Source: Glandiceps talaboti (lineage: Eukaryota; Hemichordata; Enteropneusta; Spengelidae). Taken from it: 64,000 nt of DNA. The stretch spans positions 9,404,501-9,468,500 of the forward strand of contig NC_135558.1 in NCBI RefSeq assembly GCF_964340395.1. Direction: 5' to 3'. Position numbers and translations under genes: made by a program. The notes under the pieces were generated by a model. It was not told the origin of the DNA. It saw only the letters and a program-made list of their open reading frames with translations, and did not search any database. Shown here piece after piece: positions 1 to 13,159 of this stretch (the first letter of the stretch is position 1; each line of letters starts with the position of its first letter).

Positions 1-239
1 ACTCAACACTTCCACATTCATTTCAATAAAGATATGCAATACTGTTTTCAATAAAGTACATTGAACCTTGGGTTTGCCTGGAATAAATCTTCTAATGTGT
101 GTGAACAAGCAAATAATTAAAATCAAAATTGTCACTTTTCTTTTGAAGTTTGAGTGGATTTATCTATGGCCTTTCAATGGGTGTATTATTAAACAAGAAA
201 GTACTTGTGTCTTAGGGTCATACAGGCTTGAAATAAGTG

Positions 240-1330
240 AGCCCAGGACACATAGACTACTAAACATTGTTGTCTAGACTATCATATTAGTAGCAGTCCA
301 AGACACATAGACTACTAAACACTGTATCTAGACTACCAAATTAGCAGTAGTCCACGACACATAGACTACTAAACATTGTATCTAGACTACCAAATTAGCA
401 GTAGTCCAGGTCACATAGACTACTAAATATTGTATCTAGACTACCAAATTAGCAGTAGTCCAGACCACATAGACTACTAAACACAGTATCTAGACTATCA
501 AATTAGCAGTAGTCCAGACCACATAGACTACTAAACATTGTATCTAGACTATCAAATTAGCAGTAGTCCAGGTTACATAGACTACTAAACATTGTATCTA
601 GACTACCAAATCAGCAGTAGTTCAGGACATATAGACTACTGAACATTGTATCTAGACTACCAAATTAGCAGTAGTCCAGACCACATAGACTACTAAACAT
701 TGTATCTAGACTATCAAATTAGCAGTAGTCCAGACCACATAGACTACTAAACACTGTATCTAGACTATCAAATTAGCAGTAGTCCAGACCACAGACTACT
801 AAACATTGTATCTAGACTATCAAATTAGCAGTAGTCCAGGCCGCATAGACTACTAAACACTGTATCTAAACTTCCAAATCAGTAGTAGTCCAGGGCACAT
901 AGACTACTAAACATTGTATCTAGACTACCAAATTAGCAGTAGTCCAGACCACATAGACTACTAAACACTGTATCTAGACTATCAAATTAGCAGTAGTCCA
1001 GACCGCATAGACTACTAAACATTGTATCTAGACTATCAAATTAGCAGTAGTCCAGTACACATAGACTACTAAACATTGTATCTAGACTATCAAATTATCA
1101 GTAGTCCAGACCACATAGACTACTAAACATTGTATCTAGACTATCAAATTAGCAGTAGTCCAGGTCACATAGACTACTAAACATTGTATCTAGACTACCA
1201 AATCAGCAGTAGTTCAGGACATATAGATTACTAAACATTGTATCTAGACTACCAAATTAGCAGTAGTCCAGACCACGTAGACTACCAAATTAGCAGTAGT
1301 CCAGGTCACATAGACTACTAAATATTGGAA
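240..1330. repeat. 54-bp satellite array, about 20 copies
   Basis: A unit of about 54 bp is repeated head to tail roughly 20 times with a few percent divergence. Each unit holds TAGACTACTAAACA and, about 30 bases on, GCAGTAGTCCA; these are partly inverted copies of one another, so every unit could form a small hairpin. One unit near 1280 is shortened. There are no unique spacers, so this is satellite DNA and not a CRISPR array. Confidence 0.93.
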
Positions 1331-2836
1331 CTAAATTTACCAATTTACAAGATGGTAGTCTGATCAACCAATAGAAAATTGTTGCTGAAACAGTTCACCT
1401 GGCGAAATCTAACTACAAGGGTAGATTTCAAATTCAAGTCCTTGGACTCACACAGTTAGAAAGTACATTTCACTCTAATGTCTGGAACTTGAAATATCAT
1501 GCTTTCGCACAGTTATTAATCATTCAATCATTGGAAATTCAGCTAAAATTTAAGATTTGAATATTTTTCACCACTGTGCATCTCTACCTCAGCAACGATG
1601 AAAACACATTTTGTCATCTTCCATAAGAAGTAAAGTGAAAAGTGTATATGCAATATGCATGAAGGGTATTATATGCTGGTATGAATTGTAGATTACGGTT
1701 AAAGCCGGATAAAACTACCTTTTCAGTTTTTCTTAGTTTCTTTCTGCCTATACTCTAATTAGGCCTGTAAGAGTCACGACTTTTATTGAAATCAGGAATG
1801 AAGATCAAAGGATTATTCTGGTTACTTTAACTATCAAATTAAGTATTGGCAGTTTGCTAAAAATAATGACATACATATAGCCTACCTGTAGACGTGTAGA
1901 ACTAATGCTATAACATTATTTTCGTTATCCTAACTAATATTTTGATTTTTTGAATTTTCACTCCAGCTCTTCACACGTGCTGGTATTTCTTCCATTTCTC
2001 AATTTGAAAATTTTTTAAAAGAAATAGTTGTATTTGGGGGACAAAACATTCATTAAAGTAAAAATTGCTTTTGTAGGATGATAACTGAATAGGCTCAAAC
2101 ACCACCCCACCCCATCCCACCCCCACCCCCTCATCCAAGAGTAAAAGAATTTAGTTTACTATCCTACATTGAACTATTGATCTCACCCCAAAGACGGGTT
2201 AGAATCTATTCTTACATACACACACAAAAATGTACATGTACTATTGCTGACTTTAGCAACTTACAATATTATGATAAGATAGATATTCATTACATGAACC
2301 TACATTTACTGTGTACATACACAGTTGATACTAATTAAATCCTGTATTGGGGTGACACTGACCTGGCTATCAATTTGCATATTCTGTCGTAATTTCAAAA
2401 CCATACAGTAGCAATAACAAAGTTCAGCCAAAAATAATGATCTCATACAAGTATATTAATAGTTGACAAGCTAGTAATAGTAAAAGGTGTCCTTAATCCC
2501 TAACAGCTGGGTATGGTTTCAGTGACAGATGGAAAAAAAATTGAATGAAATGTTCGACGCTGAATTCTTTCCCTGTTTTGCAGACATTAATCCTTTATCA
2601 AAATCATGTATTTTTGATATTGACTTTCAAAAACTACAAAGATAAACACTAGCTAACAACACAGCTGACAAGAGTGTTTAATAGATAAGCACAAATTTCA
2701 TGAAAACATCACGTTTCTATTGTGTCAAAATTGCAGCTAATTTTGTTGGCCTCAGTCTAAAGGTATTCTCACTATAAAATCACACAAATTAATCTTCGTG
2801 AACTGAAGGCTGTAAAAATGTAAAACATTTTTAATT
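1331..2836. other. AT-rich noncoding stretch
   Basis: No reading frame with coding character, RNA gene or clear repeat family was seen on either strand. A short C-rich CCCCA tract lies near 2100-2130. Confidence 0.5.
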
Positions 2837-2847
2837 TTACTTTACAC

Positions 2848-3066
2848 TTGCACGCACACAGACATGGACATGGACACAGATACAGATACACACACAAGAC
2901 ACACACAGACTCACAGACACACAGACACCCCCCCCCCACCCACACCCCCCCCCCACACACACACACACAGTTAGGAAAAAAGAAAAGCAAGCCTGGAAAG
3001 CAGAGACAGGTGGACAATGATACAGATATTCAGATAGACAAGAAATATAGAAACATACATTCCAAC

Positions 3067-3143
<77 letters not shown>

Positions 3144-3342
3144 GACAGACAGACAGACAGACAGAGACAGAGAGACAGACAGACAGACAGACAGACATAC
3201 ATACATACATACATACACACACACATACATACATACATACATACATACATACATACATACATGTACATACATACATACATGCATGCATACATACATACAT
3301 ACATACATACATACATACATACATACATACATACATACATAC
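2848..3342. repeat. Compound microsatellite (CA)n-(AGAC)n-(ATAC)n
   Basis: CA-rich sequence passes into poly-C, then a long AGAC tetranucleotide tract (about 3068-3195) and then an ATAC tract to 3342. Open frames of 80-174 codons cross it on both strands but encode only simple periodic peptides and are not genes. Confidence 0.95.
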
Positions 3343-3896
3343 CAAAAAATCAACAAAATTCTAGCCATCTGAAAAAATGGAAAAAAATCCATTTTATGTA
3401 CTAGTATAGAATATCAATGATGGACACCTATGGCTTCAATTTCCGTTACTTTGAAATAAACTGCTTACAGTTTTAGACCACAGTTGAGCTAATTTTAGAA
3501 TAATTCTATACGAATTTATCAGTATTATCACGATCCATATATCAAAAGTAGAAACCATGACAAATGGATGTGGATCATGTTAGTTCATGCTGTCATGAAC
3601 AATGCTAGAGGTAAGCTTTAAGAAATCTCCATTAAATGCATCTCATTCAGATAAACACCATGGCTTCAAGGGGCACAAGCTGACTGTATACATTTTGGGG
3701 TGTAATTTGAATTTTAGCTACATATTTAACAAGTATGTGTACTACATGTATTACTTACAGAAGCATACAGTGAACCATCAATTATAAATGACTTATTAAC
3801 TCAACCTGAGATTAACACATAACTTTATATATAAGTTATAAACAACTCGATAACGTAATATACCATATTACATATAAAAGCATGTTGAGGAAATCC

Positions 3897-4173
3897 CAAT
3901 CTGATTGAAATCAGATGTCATGTACACATCACGGTTTCTTTTTGGCTGTTCTGTTTACTGTCACTTGTTATTTTGTGAGTGCTCGTTACAGACATCTGAC
4001 ACAATACCATAGATTCTGGTTGGCTACTCATAAGTATGAGATTGGGTTTGGAAAAACCTATGGTATTGTGTCAGATATATGTAGCAAACACTCACAAAAG
4101 AACAAATGACGGTAAACATAACAGCCTAAAAGAAATCGTAACATGTACACTACATCAGATTTTAATCAGATTG
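3897..4173. mobile_element. Foldback MITE with 9-bp target duplication
   Basis: Two arms of about 115 bp are inverted copies of one another (my estimate is about 85% identical) around a loop of about 45 bp. The ends read CAATCTGATT inward on both sides. The element is flanked by a perfect 9-bp direct repeat AGGAAATCC at 3888-3896 and 4174-4182. No coding capacity. A 9-bp duplication is typical of Mutator-like elements, so a non-autonomous MULE foldback is the best guess. Isolated copies of the same end motif occur near 30389 and 47706. Confidence 0.85.
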
Positions 4174-4631
4174 AGGAAATCCCTACTATACAGACAACTG
4201 TTCTGTTGTAATGTCATGGAAAGTAAGCATTGATATTAACATGATAACATAATATTTAACTCTTGAAGGTTTTATGTAAATGTTTTCACTCTAGTAAAAA
4301 GCTCATACAATCAGCTTGTGCCAGTTTCATATTTATTGCAACCCCAGAAAAAATTGAAATCACAATATGGCAAATATAGGTGAATTTCTTGCAATGATCT
4401 TTGATCACTGTGCATCAACAACCCACTACAAATCATTAGCCATTCAGTGCACTACAACAAAACGTGTCACAGAATAATAAATTTAGTTCATGTCATGATA
4501 AAAAATTACTACATATTCTGTACAGGTGGTAATTGAGAGATGATTACTTCCACTCTCCTTTCATTTCCTGTGACTAAACGTGTGCAAACTGATTGATTAC
4601 GTGTTCTAGGAAGGATCAATTCAATATGGGC

Positions 4632-4651
4632 GGGGGGGGGGGGGGGGGGGG
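4632..4651. repeat. Poly-G tract
   Basis: About 20 consecutive G residues after a short GGGC. The exact length may be affected by sequencing error. Confidence 0.9.
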
Positions 4652-5181
4652 ATATTTGCAAAATCAGTATGGCATCAGTATTCACTCTGTCCTAAGTAAT
4701 AGAAAGAACTGAAAGTACTATGATACATTTAGATGTTATTCCCCAATAAAGAAAAATTGGGGAAACTAATGACAATTTTGAACATTTTGACTCATATTTC
4801 GAACACAATAGAACCAGTGACATAAAAGTGTGTTGTCGTGACATAGATGTGCATTATCGTGATGCAGAATGACCAGAGTATATATTCCATATTTTTTGTT
4901 GAACCTGGCTCATGCATGTATAAGTATAGTTGTACATCCATCTGTGTACTAGCTGCTACATCACAGGAGTTCAGAGACCAACAAGTCTTTATTGCAGAAA
5001 CATCCCCCAACTACAACTGTCCAGTTTTAATATACAATCAGATGAAGTCTTTGACTACTATTTCATATACAGTTCAGTTATGAATAAATCAAAACTCCGT
5101 ACTGCACCAAAATATTTGGATAAAACAGGCTTTCAAACCGAGTCCTTGGGCTTTCTTCAGTGGAATGAAGTCATGCGTCAA

Positions 5182-5351
5182 CAGTGTGCCCTGTAAGCCA
5201 ATTTGACGCACCACTGACTCACACAATTTCTAGTGAGGCACCAAAATTTGGTATTCCCTATCTCTTTCTATGTGGTGACTCACAAGAAATGCCAGTTTTT
5301 ATCATTTTGACTCACAAAAACAAAATTTGGCTATCGTTAGAGGGCACACTG
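5182..5351. mobile_element. hAT-like MITE, copy 1
   Basis: A 170-bp element has inverted ends beginning CAGTGTGCCCT. A second copy lies at 22205-22364. The flanking 8 bp are TGCGTCAA on the left and TGCATCAG on the right, six of eight matching, as expected of an old hAT 8-bp target duplication. The interior carries repeated GACTCACA and CCAAAATTTGG words. It has no coding capacity. Confidence 0.75.
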
Positions 5352-5589
5352 TGCATCAGATAGGTTTACTTTAATACCACCCATTAAAAAAACACTGCAG
5401 CATGACACATATAGTTTTAATAGTCACTACATTATATTGTCCTTGCAAACATAAATTAGATCTCAATTCCTTAAAATGAATCATGTGAGATCTTGTTTCC
5501 TTCATATCTGTGTCCTATACTACATAGAGTAAAAGCTTCACAACAGCAAAGAAATAACTGCTTTTTCAACAGAAATATATAGAAAATTG

Positions 5590-5870
5590 TAAAGTTTGCA
5601 GCCCTTAGTTTAGTGGGCAAAATGTGAATTTTAAAATAAATATGGTCGCCATTCTGCCATTATTGCAGGGGTCAAGAGTCAAAATAACATGTACATGTGG
5701 ACTATATGATATCTGACATTTGTGCCAGGTTTGGTTGAAATCGGCTCATGCACTTCAGAGATATAGGTGGACATGGATGCATGGATGCACACACGCACAC
5801 ATACACACATGCACCACAGATGGACAGATGGACACATGGGACCCAACTTCACCTGTTGGGAGACTTAATA
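5590..5870. repeat. Possible old dispersed repeat
   Basis: The stretch contains phrases (TTTGGTTGAAATCGG, then TTCAGAGATATAGG, then CA-rich sequence) of the kind I associate with the 3' parts of dispersed invertebrate repeats. A loosely similar phrase occurs near 60845-60900. Family not identified. Confidence 0.3.
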
Positions 5871-7079
5871 TTACAACAATGGCTGAGAATACAGCTAAAA
5901 GTAAAACGTACATACTCAGCTAATTTCACAAAGTAGAATCACATCAATATTCTGCCTGTAAATGCAATTTATCAAATTACAATAACAGATGATCTAAAGT
6001 AGTGACAGGATCAAAGTTTAAAACTTATCAACAGGTTGGCCTTCAAATCATGAAGAGATAATTGTTTTTGAAAAAATTGTAACATCATTTTTTAATTTTT
6101 ATGGCTGCCATTTGTTACACTGTCAAAAGATACTAAATGAGGTTGTTACTATACAACTATTTAGAATGTAATAACTCAATTTCTGAAAGTGCTATCATTT
6201 TAATTGTAATAACAGTTTAACTGGTTTTACTACCACGGAAGTCAAGCTATTGGCAAATTAAAATAGACATACTAAAACTATTGGTGCAACATTATGATAT
6301 AAGGTATCAGTGAATGGTAATGTAATTACACTCACAGTGACAAGTAGCACGTTTTCCACAAGTGGTCGCACATTCAACCTCATTCAGTGTTCACACTATT
6401 TTGATTACGGGGTGATTATATCGACAAAACTAAAGCACCGCTATCACCCACTTGTGTAATATACCACATGCAACTATAGTAGTTTTCGTTCATTGTGTAT
6501 CATAGTTTGTCGATAGTGTGAATTCCACAGTAGTATCAACCACACCTGATACCACAATATATATACATTTGACAGGACATTCAATGTCACATTTATTTTT
6601 TCACAACGTAACAGCAAAAGTAGGCAAGACTTTTTTCCAATGCACATTCTACATGTACGTTGATGAACACATGGTGTTTCATAAGATATTCCTGTTCATC
6701 TGAGGCACATCAAGCATGATTGTGAGTTACATTTCTACAGTAAATATCCATGCGTTTCTATTCTTCTTCACTTTGAACATCCACTGCACGTAAAAAGTGA
6801 CATATTTTTTTTGAGTTAATAATCTGTGCAACCTCCATAGAATCAAGATCAATTTACAGAACACAGTGACTTTAGTTTTCAAAATACACGTAGTAAAATT
6901 TATGGCCAGGTAATTCCAAACGGAAAACAAAAAATGATGGTACTGAATACAAATTAGGAAACTGTTCAGAGTTCATACCCACCACGTTGTACTCTTCAAT
7001 TCAGCTCACAAAAGTCTGTGAGTTTCAACTCAATTTCATAGCTCTTGAAAGCTTAATGTTTGAAACCCAGATTCATACA

Positions 7080-7330
7080 GAAGTGTGATCTTATACGTGG
7101 AGCCATGAAGATTAGATTATGGCTCAGATCATTGTAACCAACTTTTTCTATAACTCTGCCATTTAAACTGTTTTCTCCCCTAACTTTTAATTCTAATCTG
7201 AAAGGGGTCTTTAAAGCCCAATGTCTGAATCCCAGGTTTTCATTTAAGTTGAGCCTTAAGGATAAGAGACGGTCATTCTTTTATTCAGAACCATCTTTGT
7301 TGATAGCTCTGCCAAAAAATTGTTTTTTTT
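7080..7330. repeat. Degenerate dispersed repeat
   Basis: Two loosely similar segments here (TGAGCC or GGAGCC, then a purine-rich run, then an AACCAACTTTTT-like motif and a GCTCTGCC word) resemble 21480-21590 and 53515-53660. Only short words match, so this is a low-confidence ancient repeat. Confidence 0.35.
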
Positions 7331-9595
7331 ACACCCAGATTTTTATCCAAGTCAAACATATAGTCCTTTAATTTAATATATAACGACAATTTAATTGACT
7401 AGAAAGTGCAAAAACTGAAAGTTTACATTTCAACAACTATTTCAATGACACAAAAGTTGTAGGAAATAGTTCTCGTGATTCAACTCTAAGAAAACTGTTC
7501 CATCCAGATGACATTTTTTGTGCCATACTCCTATCTCTGTGTGGATTAAAAGCTGAGACAGCCTGGTACCTATCTGGCTGACTTTTTTAAAGAATCAATA
7601 TCGCATATGCTCAGCTCACACATACATATTGAAAGAGAGAACGGTGACACAGTTGTGATTTTCAATATACTCAACATTATTTCAATTCCCTGTAGTGGCA
7701 TCGATAAGGGAAAACCTGATCACTGTGACATGTTTCCTGTAGTTTTATGTTACACCACGCATCTCTCATGTAAAGCAATCAGTTAAAAAACTACTCAATG
7801 GAACTCAACTAACAACCCAAGATACTGTTCTCCAATAATGAATAAGGTCACTAGCAACTAGTTCAATCTATGTTCCTTCCCCACTACCTGTGTTTGTTTC
7901 CTCCACCTAAGTTAGTATAGGGGAAATCCATGTGACCTGGCAGTGGCAGCACGGAAGTAATTTGGGAAGTTCACACAATGTACCTCTGTATTTAACAGTG
8001 TTTCAATGAAATCTGGTTGAAGATAAGTGAATTGATTAGTGAACAAAAATTAAAACTAAAATTAAATTTTTTTTTATCCACGGGATTTCACTTCAGTTGG
8101 TGAAACCATACCAGTCCTTTGCGAAGGTCACTGGGCTCCATCATTTGTTTGCCATCCTTGAGTTTCCCCAAAACCTACCAGGCAATCAGAGAAGAAAAGA
8201 ACATAGAAAACAAACACAATGCTAGCACGTCGTCAAGTAAAATTCACTTTTCTGCAGATACCTAAATCTACTACACTTGTGAAAGTAAATGTCAAAATCC
8301 AAAGTTTAATTGCCTAAGGGAAACAACTATTCAGATATATGGTTAGTTATTCTGAAGATATTTGATCTGTCTGTCCATTTACAATTAGTATGACATAAGG
8401 CCTTGCGCAGAAATTTTAAGCAAGCAAAATTTGTTTTTGTTTTTTCTAAATCTCCTGATAAACACACTCGCACACAGATGGCAAAAAAAAGAATTGGATT
8501 GATGACGCCTTCCATAAATGCTCAAGTTAATCAAAACTACGATAAAAATTTGCCAAGTTGGAAAACATCAGACCCTCCAAAATGTTTATGCTAAAAATGT
8601 ATGGTTCATGATATTACAGTAGTGTACTGAAAAACCAAACATTATGAACTAAATTTAAAAATAGTGATAAGTTTTTGTATACAACATACATCGATGTCTA
8701 AAAAAAGTGAGTTATATATCCTGTTCATGCTGTCATTCAGCAATAAAGTAATGACCTAAGAGATAATGGAATCGTGCCTATCACGTTGGAAGAGACACCA
8801 TTATTCATCATTTACATGATGTTCTCCATGTACTAGTGCACAGCTCTTTAACCGTTATTACTGTAGCCTTGCGGCTCACAACATTTCCTGCAGTTTGGGT
8901 AAATTGTGCACAATTTTGATAATATATCCTGTAGTTATAATTTGGAGGCTCCATGCAGTTGATGGTAAAATTGTCTATGTACGCCACTATCATAGTTAGA
9001 TGTAAGTGTAGTTTCAATAATGATACACAGAGTATATTGCCCTGGGTGTTATGACCTATAAATTGACGATTTGCAAGATTTGGATAGTATATTACATATT
9101 AGCCTACAGTCAAGTCGGGTGAGGATTTTGACTATGTCTCCCCTCTCGCCTAGCATTTTTCTAATTATCGTAATCTATAGACACAGCAACGTTTATGATA
9201 TGGTAATCATGTTTAAACTTTGGTAGCTAGTCCACTTTCTATCAAATTTCTGTTCACGTTCTAATCACATGGTGATGCTATCGACATCATCTCACAGCAG
9301 GCAAATTTAAAAACCTAGCAAGAATTGTGCCAGATTTCTGACAATGTCATTAAAGTAAGCAAACAGTTATATACATAGTAGTAGTTGTCACTTTTTTCAT
9401 ATTTACGTCAACTTTTGACCAATGAACAATACACAAGCCTTTACTACAAATACCTGTGTACCAATGGTACTGTGTACGCTGACTTGATGTCTATGACTAT
9501 GTGTAACCTAAGTAGTACAAATAAATGGCACAGCCCATCTAATCACATGTCAACAAGTTTAATCAGTATATATGCTAGTCTGAATGGTATGCCAT

Positions 9596-10325
9596 GATAG
9601 GGTGCCCACACATATCGGTCAACATCGGCCAGTGAGAGCAGAATGACATGACCTATCGTGCCCGCACATGTCAGTCAACATTGTCCAGTGAGGGCAGAAT
9701 GACACGACCTATCGTGCCCACACATGTCAGTCTTACATTGTCCAGTGAGGGCAGAATGACACGACCTATTGTGCCCGCACATGTCGGTCAACATTGTCCA
9801 GTGAGGGCAGAATGACACGACCTATTGTGCCCGCACATGTCAGTCAACATTGTCCTGTGAGGGCAGAATGACATGACCTATCGTGCCCGCACATGTCAGT
9901 CAACATTGTCCAGTGAGGGCAGAATGACACGACCTATCGTGCCCGCACATGTCAGTCAACATTGTCCAGTGAGGGCAGAATGACACGACCTATCGTGCCC
10001 GCACATGTCGGTCAACATTGTCCAGTGAGGGCAGAATGACACGACCTATCGTGCTCGCACATGTCAGTCAACATTGTCCAGTGAAGGCAGAATGACACGA
10101 CCTATCGTGCCCGCACATGTCAGTCAACATTGTCCAGTGAGGGTAGAATGACAATAACCTATCGTGCCCGCACATGTCAGTCAACATTGTCCAGTGAGGG
10201 CAGAATGACATGACCTATCGTGCCCGCACATGTCAGTCAACATTGTCCAGTGAGGGCGGAATGACAAGACCTATCGTGCCTGCACATGTCGGTCAACATT
10301 GTCCAGTGAGGGCAGAACGACCTAT
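9596..10325. repeat. 56-bp minisatellite, about 13 copies
   Basis: A unit of about 56 bp containing GCCCGCACATGTC, AACATTGTCCAGTGAGGGC and AGAATGACACGACCTAT is repeated about 13 times with high identity. It is much more GC-rich than its surroundings. No unit encodes a continuous peptide. Confidence 0.93.
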
Positions 10326-11519
10326 CTGATAGTCTACATGTACACCACGTATACAGTAAAATGGTTCATATGTGAAGCAACTTCACTGAATAAATTTGCA
10401 CAAAATGCAAATTAACCTTATATTAAATAATTTGCATTACGATACAGGCTAGGCTAATCAACTGTAGTGAATATTTTGCATATCATGCAAATTAGCTTCA
10501 TTAATATGCAAATCAAGAAATAAATATGCCTCACCAATGAGAAGTCTTATGCAGATAAACTTTTAGTTATTGCAATAAATTTGCCAATCTGATGTGGGAA
10601 TGTGACTCGATTTGTTTATTCTACCCTCTATTTTCTTCAGATAGTATCATTTGTTTTCAAATTTGTTGTTTCAGAAACAGATTGCAGATAAGCAAATTTT
10701 ACATAATTACGCTGCACTACAAGTTGCACTACAATACACGTACAATTACAAAGGGACTTTCTGATGTTAAAGAAGTATACAATCCAGAAAAAAGTACTGG
10801 TCATTAACAAGATCTGACTTCATACATTCAATTTCATTTTGCACCAAGAAATACTAGTAGTTCACTAAAGCTTTCATCGGATATCCAGCAATGTTTTTCT
10901 GAAGTCACGAAGCATACATGACTTCTGACAATTATCCCAAATTCTCAGACATTGATGTTTGCTCAGTAACACTAAACATTATTCATGTCCATTTTTAGCA
11001 ATAAAGCTACGCGTGGAGTAATTAGTCTTGTGTTTGCATGGTTAGTTCTGCAAATCATATTCTTCCTTTGCTACAGAGAGATGAACTAACATTATAATCA
11101 GGGACTGAAGCCCATAAAATGTCAACATGGGAAGAATTAAAACTGAAATCAACGTGTATGGATGAGTGGAGAAACTATACAGCTAGTTTCAAGAGACAAA
11201 ATAACAGCTTGACATTTTCGTGATCATTACACTTCCTTTTCTCCTCACAAAAAAACCTGACCCAGTTTACGTGCAAAAATGTGCAACAGAATGGAAACAG
11301 AATATAACAAACAGTGGTTGTAATCTTTTGTCAATCTGATAGTTCATGTTTTATACCTTCATAACATTTAGCATTTATAATCTAATGCTATCATGGTACA
11401 CTAAGTAAAATAGGCCACTGGTGAGTAGTGATACTGTAGTGTTCACATTGTCACAGAAAGGTAAATGTACCACATATGATATGGATAATGTACTGAAGCG
11501 CCAAATTGTATGGAGACAA

Positions 11520-11520
<1 letters not shown>

Positions 11521-11559
<39 letters not shown>

Positions 11560-11589
11560 CATGTATATGTATGAAAGTATGCATGTGTG

Positions 11590-11623
<34 letters not shown>

Positions 11624-11958
11624 TGTATGTATGTATGTATGTATGTATGTATGCATGTATGCATGCATGCATGTATGTATCAGTGTATGTATGTATGTAT
11701 GTAATGTATTTATGTGTGTGAGCATGTGTGTGTGTATGTATATATTTATGTATGTATGTATGTATGTACATTGAATGTATGTATGTATGTATGTATGTAT
11801 GTATGTATGTATGTATGTATGTATGTATGTATGTATACATATGTAGTATGTATGTATGCATGTATGTATGTATGTATGTATGTATGTATGTATGTATGTA
11901 TGTATGTATGCATGTATGTATGCATGTATGTATGTATGTATGTATGTATGTATATATC
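11521..11958. repeat. (GT)n and (GTAT)n microsatellite
   Basis: A GT dinucleotide run is followed by long GTAT tetranucleotide runs interrupted by GCAT units. Periodic open frames on both strands are artefacts of the repeat. Confidence 0.95.
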
Positions 11959-12389
11959 TGAATACAAATATCTACATTACATCAATCTAATATAAATGCA
12001 TAACATGATCTCTATCTGCCCTATTTTTCATAGAAATGTTCATGGTACAAAACCTGTCATTTGCTAACCTAATTGTCACAGCAGTTTCTATTCATTAACC
12101 ATCTAAAATGGATGATAGAAAATTCTTGTCATAATTAAGTTTGTGACTTTCAATTAAATGACTTTAATTAGTGTGACATGAAAGCAATGTTAACAAAAAT
12201 GTCATCCACAAGGTCATGGTCACCAGGTTATTTTCCGAGATTTCTAGAAATTCTCTGACGGCATCTATACAAGGCTTTGACATTGAAGTGGATTAGTTTA
12301 TAATATCCTATTAAATTCCTCACCCACGGTTACATAACAAACATTTAAAATGCTATTAATTAACATTAATTATAATCATAATAATACTG

Positions 12390-12525
12390 TTATCCCTGAT
12401 GATGCTGACGATATGTTAGCGAGAATTTGGGAATCACTTCCAAGAAAAATTTTGACTGTGAATAGAAATTTTCATTACTAAGTATGAACCCAGATGAACA
12501 TTCATTCTTGCATAATAGTAATGTT
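12390..12525. repeat. Dispersed repeat shared with 45265-45415
   Basis: Both places have, in the same order and spacing, CTGATGATG, GAGAAT-TGGGA, CTTCCAA, TTTTGACT and GAAATTTTCAT, ending in TTTGCAT or TTGCAT. Family unknown; probably a relic of a short interspersed element. Confidence 0.55.
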
Positions 12526-13159
12526 TAATTTATCATACAGCTTTTCCACATTGTGTTAAGAGCACTTTACAATTATTACTTCTGGCATGGACCCGTAGCA
12601 AGACAATGGCCCTTTATACTTCCTCAACTCAGACGGGAGAATTCAATCCATCGCAGCCTCTAAAAGTAAATCTATCCTACCAGGTCCCTTATTATACAGC
12701 TGGGGTAGAATTGTGGTTCAAATTTGGCCCATTGAGAAACGGTAGAAAGACAAGGTTTATACCTTCTCCACCCTGCAGGTCCAAACCAGCCATTCTACAT
12801 TCAACCATCACGACTCCAAAACAACAATAAACATTACTGTACACATTCTAAGCAGGCTCTGTACTCAGAACTGTTCAACCATCATGACTCCAAAACAATT
12901 GTACAGATTCCAAAGCGACTACTCTAACCATTCAACCATCATGACTCCACAAATAAATCCCTCTCACAAACAGGTCAAAGCTATAACCAGCAGGTAATTT
13001 TCCCAGGATTCTAATTACCTGTCGAAAGTCAGGTAACAGAACTGAAGCAGACTTCATAATCCACAGTCAAATTGCCAAATCAAAAGTACATTCAATGCCA
13101 AAACCTATTACTGTTTACATAGCTTTTATACAAAAAATTGAATTACAGAAATGACAGCT

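Noticed and set aside
240-1330. CRISPR-like regular repeats
   Set aside because: The units are contiguous with no unique spacers and the context is an intron-bearing animal genome.
2837-3372. Open frames of 80-174 codons on both strands
   Set aside because: They are produced by AGAC, ATAC and CA repeats and encode only periodic low-complexity peptides.
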